A DNA stretch of 50,180 nt from Candidatus Odyssella sp. (GTDB taxonomy: Bacteria; Pseudomonadota; Alphaproteobacteria; Bin65), in contig JAEULD010000203.1 of the NCBI GenBank assembly GCA_016792765.1, forward strand, positions 1 to 50,180, in the 5' to 3' direction. The notes below the pieces were generated by a model, which was not told the DNA's origin, searched no databases, and was given only the letters and a program-made list of their open reading frames with translations. Below, in pieces: positions 44,657-50,180 of this stretch. The position numbers and the translations under genes are program-made. How positions within the stretch are numbered: position 1 is the first letter of the stretch; the number at the start of each line of letters is the position of its first letter.

Positions 44657-45757
44657 CTAACCCCACACCGCGCGCGCGACCCAGCTCACCAGCTCCAGCT
44701 TCTTCTTCTGGTCGTCCTCGGTCATCGGCGCGCCGCCGACCGTGGTGCCGAAGCCGCATTGCGGGCTGATCGCGAGGCGCTGGAAGTCCACGAACTTCCC
44801 CGCGTCGTCGATGCGGCGGCGCAGATCGGCGCCGCTCTCGAGCACCGGCGTCTTGCTGCTGACGAGGCCGAGCACGACGCACTTCTCCTTCGGCAGGTGG
44901 CGCAGCGGGCGAAAATCGCCGGCGCGTTCGCTGTCGTATTCGAGCAGGAACACGTTCGCGTTCACCTGGTCGAAGAATTTCTCGGCCACCGGCTCGTAGC
45001 CGCCCGAGCCGATCCAGTGGCCGCGGAAATTGCCGCGGCAGAGATGGATGCCGGCGGTCATGCCCTTCGGCAGATCGCGCAGCACCTCGTTGTTGGCCCA
45101 GATGTACTTGTCGAGCAGCTTCTGCCAGTCCCAGCCCCATTGCGCGATGCGCTGCTGTATCTTCACGTCGCACAGCAGCGCCGGCGGCACGTCGTCGAGC
45201 TGCAGGTATTTGAGGCCCATCTTGCCGAGCTCGGCGATCTCGGCGCGGTAGACGGCGACGAGGTCGGTCCAGAATTTCTCGACGTCGGGATAGACCGACT
45301 TGTCGATACCGTCGGGGCCGCGGAAGAAATGGATGACCGACGGCGCCGGCATCGTGATCTTCACCGGCACCTTGGCCACTTTCTGCGCGAAGGCCAACTC
45401 GTGCGTCGTGATGCCCTTCGTGCGGCGGATCGGCGCCTCGGCATGCGGCACCGGCACCGAGATCGCCGCCTCGCCCTCTTCCATGAAGTTGAACTCGGTG
45501 TCCTTGTGCGTGAGGCCCTGGACCGCGTCGACGAAGCCCGCGAACCAGGAGCGGCGGCGGAACTCGCCGTCGGTGACGGCGCCGAGACCCGCCGCCTCCT
45601 GCATCGCGATCGCACCGCGCACGGCGTCGCCCTGCGCCTTCGCGAAATCGGCATCGGACATGCGGCCGGCGGCATGCGCCTTGTGCGCGTCGCGCAGCGC
45701 CTTCGGACGCATCAGGCTGCCGATGTGATCGGCGCGGCAAACGGGGCAGGTCGTCAT
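44657..45757 (-). CDS. MetE C-terminal-domain-like methyltransferase, copy 2
   Basis: 366 residues from the ATG at 45757, after AAGGAGACGAC. Only the catalytic C-terminal barrel is present: RADHIGSLMRP, AVTDGEFRRRSWF, HLCRGNFRGHW with the His-x-Cys Zn pair, and SPQCGF with the late Cys. It is a paralogue of 11590-12753, with the same motifs but clear divergence. The N-terminus has a Cys pair (TTCPVCRADH) not seen in copy 1. The donor and acceptor are unknown. It is bordered by repeats on both sides. Confidence 0.84.
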   Translation of the reverse strand: MTTCPVCRADHIGSLMRPKALRDAHKAHAAGRMSDADFAKAQGDAVRGAIAMQEAAGLGAVTDGEFRRRSWFAGFVDAVQGLTHKDTEFNFMEEGEAAISVPVPHAEAPIRRTKGITTHELAFAQKVAKVPVKITMPAPSVIHFFRGPDGIDKSVYPDVEKFWTDLVAVYRAEIAELGKMGLKYLQLDDVPPALLCDVKIQQRIAQWGWDWQKLLDKYIWANNEVLRDLPKGMTAGIHLCRGNFRGHWIGSGGYEPVAEKFFDQVNANVFLLEYDSERAGDFRPLRHLPKEKCVVLGLVSSKTPVLESGADLRRRIDDAGKFVDFQRLAISPQCGFGTTVGGAPMTEDDQKKKLELVSWVARAVWG

Positions 45758-45769
45758 GTCGTCTCCTTC

Positions 45770-45854
45770 GTAGGGGCGCGCTGCGCGCGCCCTGTTTCCA
45801 CTGGTAGATGTCGTGCGGACTTGCACCAAGCGGGCGCGCGCAGCGCGCCCCTAC
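45770..45854. repeat. Perfect 23-bp inverted repeat flanking 39 bp
   Basis: The arm starting GTAGGGGCGCGC (45770-45792) recurs exactly inverted at 45832-45854 (ending GCGCCCCTAC). The arms are themselves nearly palindromic. The pair fills the gap between the MetE-like gene and the PaaK-like gene, the right arm beginning 4 bases after the PaaK stop. It resembles a small non-autonomous interspersed element; no target duplication is seen. Confidence 0.85.
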
Positions 45855-45858
45855 GCTG

Positions 45859-47202
45859 TCATCGTCTGTCCACGAAGCGCGGTGCCTTGACGGATTTCTC
45901 GAATTCCTGCGCGATCGTGCCGGCCGGCAGCACCTCGACCTCGCAGGTCTGCTCGAATTTCCGCTTTACGGCGGCGACGAGCGCGCGGCCGGTCGCGACC
46001 GCGTCGGCGCCGCGGCGCAGCTCGACGAGCAGGCGCAGCCGGTCCTGCCCCTGCGGGTCGGTGACGGCCTCGCCCTTGAAATCCTGCACGGCGGCCTGCT
46101 GGAACATGAAGTCTTCGAGGTCGCCGTGGTTGATGTTTACGCCGCGGATCTTGAAGAACCCCTCGGTGCGCAGCGCGTGCTCGAGCGTCGGGAACACCGA
46201 GAACGGATCTTTGCTCTTTTTCTGGGGCGCCATGCGCACGATGTCGCCGGTGAACCAGCGCAGGAATGGCGTGATCGTGTTCGACCATAACGGCGTCATG
46301 ACGAGGGCCCCGGTCTCGCCCGGCGCGACCGGTTTTCCGCTCGCGCCGTCGACGACTTCGAGGAAGAAGAGATCGGTGAACGCCACCATTGCGCCGAGCC
46401 CGTGCCGCTCGACCGACGTCATCGCGCCCTCGGTCATGCCGAAGCTGTTGTAGACCTCGGCCCCCCAGCTTCGCGCCAACTTCGCGCGCTTGGCGTCGGT
46501 CAGCGGTTCGGCGCTGACGAGCAGCTTCGCGACGCTCGACGAGGCGAGATCGATGCCGCGCGCCTCGGCGACGTTGGCGAGATGCAAGGCGTAGCTCGGC
46601 ATCGCAGCGACGATGGTGGGCTTCAGGCTCAGGATCAGATCGAGCTGAACCTCCGACGGCGTCGTGGTGCCGGCCCCGGCCCAGATCGTCGCGATGCCCT
46701 CCATCTCGGCGGCGCGCGGCGCCAGTTGCCCCACCGGATGGATGCCGAGCGGGAACGAGACGTGCAGCGTGTCCCCGGCCGTGGCGCCGATGCACGGCCA
46801 GATGCGGCGGAACGCGACGCCGAGCATGTAGCGCATGTCCTCGGCCGAGCGCGGATAGAACAGCGGCTTGCCGGTGGCCCCGCCCGAGCGCCAGAACTCG
46901 ACCGCCTTCTCGAACCCCGCGATGCAGAAATCGCGATAGAACTCCTCGGTCGAAAGCTTGCGCAGCTCGTCCTTCGTCAGGACCGGAATCTTCCCCCACT
47001 CGTGCGGGTCGTCGATCTTCCGCGGATCGATGCCGGCCACGCGCCTGGCGAGGTACTTCGATTTCTGCGCGCGCGCGAGCGCGAGCCGCTTCTTCGCGCG
47101 GTGGATCGCGTCGATCTCGCGCTGGCTCTTCGGCAATCCGAGCGCCCAGCGCGCTGCCTCGAGCTCGTCGCCGTATGCGACCGGATTCGACTTGCGGGCC
47201 AT
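45859..47202 (-). CDS. PaaK-like CoA ligase (AMP-forming)
   Basis: 447 residues from the ATG at 47202; an ATG-like start at 47265 would add 21 unconserved residues. The AMP-binding core shows RSGGATGKPLFYPRS (P-loop type), YNSFGMTEG and TGDIVRM, as in phenylacetate-CoA ligases. The last 110 residues carry the mobile C-terminal domain. It activates an aromatic or other carboxylic acid with ATP and CoA. It is divergent from the TetR gene. Confidence 0.86.
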   Translation of the reverse strand: MARKSNPVAYGDELEAARWALGLPKSQREIDAIHRAKKRLALARAQKSKYLARRVAGIDPRKIDDPHEWGKIPVLTKDELRKLSTEEFYRDFCIAGFEKAVEFWRSGGATGKPLFYPRSAEDMRYMLGVAFRRIWPCIGATAGDTLHVSFPLGIHPVGQLAPRAAEMEGIATIWAGAGTTTPSEVQLDLILSLKPTIVAAMPSYALHLANVAEARGIDLASSSVAKLLVSAEPLTDAKRAKLARSWGAEVYNSFGMTEGAMTSVERHGLGAMVAFTDLFFLEVVDGASGKPVAPGETGALVMTPLWSNTITPFLRWFTGDIVRMAPQKKSKDPFSVFPTLEHALRTEGFFKIRGVNINHGDLEDFMFQQAAVQDFKGEAVTDPQGQDRLRLLVELRRGADAVATGRALVAAVKRKFEQTCEVEVLPAGTIAQEFEKSVKAPRFVDRR

Positions 47203-47279
47203 GACCGCCTCTTCCCTCGATCGTCTTCCCGGCCGGCTCGTCCGGGGTGCGAAGACGGCCGACACTAGCAGGGCGGGTT

Positions 47280-47320
47280 TTCAAATTCCATTTGAATTTT
47301 CGAATGACGTTAGAAATAAT
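47280..47320. promoter_or_regulatory. Operator-like dyad and promoter candidate between PaaK-like gene and tetR
   Basis: A 7 bp dyad TTCAAAT/ATTTGAA (47280-47286 and 47290-47296) is centred in the 123-base divergent gap. For tetR, a -35 TTGAAT (47292-47297), 17-base spacer and -10 AATAAT (47315-47320) can be drawn; the ATG at 47326 would then be nearly at the start point. A second weak dyad (TTCGAA/TTAGAA) lies just right. Confidence 0.5.
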
Positions 47321-47325
47321 GCGGC

Positions 47326-47943
47326 ATGGCGAACCGGGCAGCTCTCCGCGCGAAATCCCCGCATCTGGCGAAGAAGCAGGACCGCCGGCGCGACGAGGTG
47401 CTGGACGCGGCCGCCGCCGTGTTCGCGGCCAAGGGCTTCCACGACGCGACGACGCGCGACATCGCGGACCGGCTCGGCCTCCTGCCCGGCAGCCTCTACT
47501 ACTACGTCGAGTCGAAAGAGGCGGCGTTCGCCGAAGTGTGCCGGCGGCGCGGCGAAGGCTTCAACGCGCGCCTCGCGGCGATCCTGGCGGCGCCCGGCTC
47601 GCTGGAAGACCGCCTGCGCGCCGGCCTCTTGCAGCACATGCTGCACAACCGCGCCGACCTCGTCTCGACGATCGCGATGAGCGAGCGCGCGCTGCCCGGC
47701 TGGCGCGACCTGCGCGCGCTCGGTCGCCTCTACCAGCGCCTCTGGGAGCGCGTCTTCCGCGCCGGCATCGCCGCGCGCGAGCTGCCGCGCGATTTCGACT
47801 GCCGCGCGGCGGCCCTGGCCCTGCTCGCGCTCTGCAACGGCGCCGTCCACGCCACCGAGAACAAGCCGCCGCGCGAGATCGCGCGCCTCGCCGCCCGCTT
47901 CGCCGACTACTTCCTCAACGGCGCGCTGCCGCGACCCGCTTGA
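47326..47943 (+). CDS. TetR-family transcriptional regulator
   Basis: 205 residues. HTH in the N-terminal 70: RRRDEVLDAAAAVFAAKGFHDATTRDIADRLGLLPGSLYYYVESKEAAFAEV. The C-terminal ligand domain is Ala/Leu-rich. A small-molecule ligand, perhaps a CoA ester or an aromatic acid, should release DNA. The neighbours on both sides (PaaK-like ligase and OYE-like enzyme) are likely targets. The stop codon overlaps the -35 box of the next gene. Confidence 0.9.
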   Translation: MANRAALRAKSPHLAKKQDRRRDEVLDAAAAVFAAKGFHDATTRDIADRLGLLPGSLYYYVESKEAAFAEVCRRRGEGFNARLAAILAAPGSLEDRLRAGLLQHMLHNRADLVSTIAMSERALPGWRDLRALGRLYQRLWERVFRAGIAARELPRDFDCRAAALALLALCNGAVHATENKPPREIARLAARFADYFLNGALPRPA

Positions 47944-47980
47944 CGGCAAATGCTTTAGACATAAAATATTTACACCTAAA
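47940..47980 (+). promoter_or_regulatory. Promoter with 12-3-12 dyad upstream of the OYE-like gene
   Basis: -35 TTGACG (47940-47945), 16-base spacer, -10 TAAAAT (47962-47967). Overlapping the -10 is a dyad: TTTAGACATAAA (47954-47965), ATA, TTTACACCTAAA (47969-47980), with 9 of 12 positions symmetric. It is the most AT-rich stretch in the neighbourhood. A TetR repressor binding here would block the promoter. Confidence 0.65.
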
Positions 47981-47996
47981 CTAAAGGACCGAGAGC

Positions 47997-49460
47997 ATGT
48001 GGAAGCCGCCCGAGCGGATCAAATTCGAGCCGAACCCCGGGCGCTGGCCCACCGCCGAGGAAGCCGCGCGCTCGCGCTGGTTCAGCCCGGTGAAGATCGG
48101 CCCGCTCGCGATCGAGCAGCGCACCTGGGTGCCGGCGATGGTGCCCTGGCGCTCGAACGACGAGGGCTTCGTCACCGACGACGTGCTCGACTGGTACGCG
48201 CGCTTCGCCGAGGGGCGCCCGGGCGGGCTCGTCATCGAGGCGACCGGCATCCGCGACGTGCCGAGCGGCCCCCTGCTCCGCATCGGCCATGACCGCTTCG
48301 TCCCCGGCCTCAAGAAGCTCGCCGAAACGGTGAAACGCGCGAGCGGCGGACACACGAAGCTGTTCATCCAGTGCATCGACTTCCTGGCCATCCGGCGCCG
48401 CCCGGAGCCGGACAAGTATTTCCAGCGCTTCCTGCGCATCACCGACGCGCACCGGAAGGCGCTCGGCGCGGAGACGTGGCCCGAAGCGAAGATCCGCGAG
48501 CATCTCGCCGCGATGCCCGACAAGGAACTCGACGCCGTGCTCGATGCGCGCGAGCTCGAGGGCCTGCGCATGGGCTATCGCGAGCGCGTGACCGATCTCC
48601 ACCTGCCGCATGTGCGCGATCTGCCCAAGGTCATGCCCGATCTCTTCGCCGCCGCCGCGCGCCGCGCGCGCGAGGCCGGCATCGACGGCGTGGAATTGCA
48701 CTACGCGCATGCCTACACCATGGCTTCGTTCCTCTCGCGCACGAACGACCGCGCCGACGGCTATGGCGGCTCCAAGGAGGCGCGCGTGCGCCTGCCGCTG
48801 GAAGTCTTCCGCCGCGTGCGCGAGGCCGTGGGCCCCGATTACGCGGTCGGCTGCCGCTTCCTCGCCGAGGACTGCATCGAGGGCGGCAGCACGGTCGAGG
48901 ATTCGGCCTATTACGCGGTCGAGTTCGCACGCGCCGGCATGGATTTCCTGTCGCTCTCGCGCGGCGGCCGCTTCGAGGACGCGAAGCAGCCCGGCGTCGG
49001 CGAGGCCGCCTACCCCTACACCGGCCGCAGCGGCTACGAATGCATGCCTGCCGCGCTCTCCGACAAGTTCGGGCCGTTCGGGCGCAACGTGAAGCCAGGC
49101 GCCGCGATCAAGAAGGCCGTGAACGCCGCGGGCTTCGCGACGCCCGTGATCGTCACCGGCGGCATCCACGGCTTCCGCCAGGCCGAGGAGATCCTGGAGC
49201 GCGGCGACGCCGACCTCATCGGCTCGGCGCGCCAGGCGCTCGCCGATCCCGACTGGTTCCTCAAGGTGCGGCTCGGCCGCGGCGCCGAGGTGCGCGCCTG
49301 CGAGTTCACGAACTACTGCGAGGGCCTCGACCAGAAGCACAAGCAGGTAACGTGCAAGCTCTGGGACCGCGTCGACCTCGACGAGCCCGGGGTCAAACGC
49401 ACCGACGACGGCAAGCGGCGGAAGACCCCGCCGAAATGGAAGGGCGCGCCGGCGGCGTGA
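47997..49460 (+). CDS. OYE-like NADH:flavin oxidoreductase
   Basis: 487 residues. The barrel opens with the SPVKIGPLAIEQRTWVPAM segment and has GVELHYAHAYTMASFLSRTNDRADGYGG, the flavin and substrate motif of old-yellow-enzyme-type reductases. VIVTGGIH and DADLIGSARQALADPDWFLKV bind the FMN phosphate. After the barrel there is a Cys pair region and a basic tail (KRRKTPPKWKG) and not the second flavin domain of larger family members. It likely reduces an enone or enoyl ester. The start follows AAAGGACCGAGAGC. Confidence 0.86.
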   Translation: MWKPPERIKFEPNPGRWPTAEEAARSRWFSPVKIGPLAIEQRTWVPAMVPWRSNDEGFVTDDVLDWYARFAEGRPGGLVIEATGIRDVPSGPLLRIGHDRFVPGLKKLAETVKRASGGHTKLFIQCIDFLAIRRRPEPDKYFQRFLRITDAHRKALGAETWPEAKIREHLAAMPDKELDAVLDARELEGLRMGYRERVTDLHLPHVRDLPKVMPDLFAAAARRAREAGIDGVELHYAHAYTMASFLSRTNDRADGYGGSKEARVRLPLEVFRRVREAVGPDYAVGCRFLAEDCIEGGSTVEDSAYYAVEFARAGMDFLSLSRGGRFEDAKQPGVGEAAYPYTGRSGYECMPAALSDKFGPFGRNVKPGAAIKKAVNAAGFATPVIVTGGIHGFRQAEEILERGDADLIGSARQALADPDWFLKVRLGRGAEVRACEFTNYCEGLDQKHKQVTCKLWDRVDLDEPGVKRTDDGKRRKTPPKWKGAPAA

Positions 49461-49463
49461 GCC

Positions 49464-49482
49464 CGCTCGCCTCCGGCGAGCG
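49464..49482. terminator. Hairpin between convergent OYE-like gene and smpB
   Basis: A perfect 8 bp stem CGCTCGCC/GGCGAGCG with loop TCC lies 4 bases after the OYE-like stop and 10 bases before the smpB stop. No T-run is present on either side, so termination is only a guess. Confidence 0.45.
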
Positions 49483-49491
49483 ACGGAAGGC

Positions 49492-49965
49492 TCATCCCCG
49501 CTCGCGCATCAGCCGCGCCTGCTGCTTGTTCCACTCGCGCTTCTTCACGGTTTCGCGCTTGTCGTAGTTCTTCTTGCCGCGGGCGAGACCGAGTTCGACC
49601 TTGGCGATGCCGCGCGGGTTGAAATAGATCGAGAGCGGCACGAGCGTCATCCCCTCGCGCTGCACGGCGCCGAGCAGCTTGTTGATCTCGCGCTTCTTGA
49701 GCAGGAGCTTGCGCGCCCGTTTCTCCTCGTGGCGCGAGTAGCCGCCCGAATCGTATTCGGGGATGTTCATGTTGTAGAGCCAGATCTCGCCGTCCTTGTC
49801 GGTGGCGTAGGCGTCGCCGATGTTGGCCTTGCCCTGGCGCAGCGATTTCACCTCGGTGCCGGCGAGCATGATGCCGGCCTCGAGCACCTCGTCGATGAAA
49901 TAGTTGTGCCGCGCCTTCCGGTTCTGCGCGGCATATTTGCGCTCCGGCGCTTCCTTCTTGGCCAT
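49492..49965 (-). CDS. smpB: SsrA-binding protein SmpB
   Basis: 157 residues. It reads [40 protein letters not shown] at the OB core, and the basic C-terminal tail [32 protein letters not shown] that enters the ribosome. SmpB carries tmRNA to stalled ribosomes. The tmRNA gene is not in the window. Confidence 0.96.
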   Translation of the reverse strand: MAKKEAPERKYAAQNRKARHNYFIDEVLEAGIMLAGTEVKSLRQGKANIGDAYATDKDGEIWLYNMNIPEYDSGGYSRHEEKRARKLLLKKREINKLLGAVQREGMTLVPLSIYFNPRGIAKVELGLARGKKNYDKRETVKKREWNKQQARLMRERG

Positions 49966-50180
49966 TACCGCTGCTCGAGAACGACGTTCATTGGCAGGCG
50001 CCTCGTCAAACCGTCATTCTGAGGCCGCCCTTGCGGCCGAAGAATCTCTCGCCGCCGAAGCACGGAGACCACGGCTCGTTTCGTTGCGTAGAGATGCTTC
50101 GCGCCAAGGGGCGCTCAGCATGATGGGATGGACCTCCCCGCTCCTGCGGGTCGAAAGTGAGTTTGCAAGAACCACTCGAT
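49966..50180. other. Hairpin-rich, repeat-like window end
   Basis: 215 bases with no gene seen. It contains GGCCGC/GCGGCC (50023-50038) and GCGCC/GGCGC (50101-50114), and the phrasing AGAATCTCTCGC ... GAGATGCTTCGC ... GCTCAGCATGATGG recalls interspersed palindromic repeats of Alphaproteobacteria. The smpB promoter must lie at its left edge. Confidence 0.4.

Overview
The window is GC-rich (about two thirds G+C by eye) chromosomal DNA of an alphaproteobacterium, probably an environmental member with broad organic-acid and amino-acid catabolism. The strongest taxonomic cue is the run rpoZ - rsh - pdxJ - acpS - lepB - rnc - era - recO - parC on the minus strand (28,994-41,606), an order typical of Alphaproteobacteria. 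Two TRAP transporters, an acyl-CoA dehydrogenase, a luciferase-like monooxygenase, an old-yellow-enzyme-like oxidoreductase and a PaaK-like CoA ligase fit that lifestyle. No rRNA, tRNA, CRISPR array or complete insertion sequence was recognised. No gene-free stretch exceeds 300 bases.

Layout. 1-1,359: 3' part of a class III aminotransferase. 1,372-3,997: accessory patch with lower GC. It holds a minus-strand, translationally coupled operon (unknown protein, XRE-type regulator, small GVY-motif protein), divergent from a solitary phage terminase small-subunit-like gene whose 3' end is a tandem repeat coding for a Lys-rich tail. 4,010-8,391: secreted SH3-like protein, then TRAP operon 1 (dctP-dctQ-dctM) with an inverted pair of palindromic repeats between P and Q, then a small secreted protein. 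8,442-12,753: sulfur amino acid block: cystathionine beta-synthase with CBS domains, TspO-like membrane protein, cystathionine gamma-lyase/synthase-type enzyme, MetE C-domain-like protein. 12,750-18,615 (minus): secreted protein, Mpo1-like membrane protein, three tandem Ser/Thr kinases with C-terminal membrane anchors (the third carrying a coiled coil and MORN repeats), flavin reductase. 18,776-21,228 (plus): ycjX-ycjF pair. 21,304-21,953: FitAB/VapBC-type toxin-antitoxin pair. 21,957-28,916: acyl-CoA dehydrogenase, bpt leucyltransferase, TRAP system 2 (dctQM convergent with its probable dctP), LLM monooxygenase.

28,994-42,998: housekeeping core (parC, recO, era, rnc, two lepB paralogues, acpS, pdxJ, rsh, rpoZ, folK, NYN-domain protein), with an orphan sensor histidine kinase placed between era and recO. 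43,020-49,460: family 5 uracil-DNA glycosylase, then an accessory metabolic block: ArsR/SRPBCC pair, a second MetE C-domain-like gene, PaaK-like ligase divergent from a TetR regulator, and an OYE-like enzyme behind an AT-rich promoter with a symmetric operator-like dyad. 49,492-49,965: smpB. The window ends in a hairpin-rich repeat-like stretch.

How the parts may work together. CBS and the gamma-lyase/synthase give a transsulfuration module linking homocysteine and cysteine. The TetR regulator, the PaaK-like ligase and the OYE-like enzyme look like one regulated aromatic or enone catabolic unit. The kinase trio lies about 700 bp from the divergent stress-associated ycjX-ycjF pair and is the most likely place for an undescribed signalling system: its three kinase domains are close paralogues but their membrane-proximal and external parts differ.
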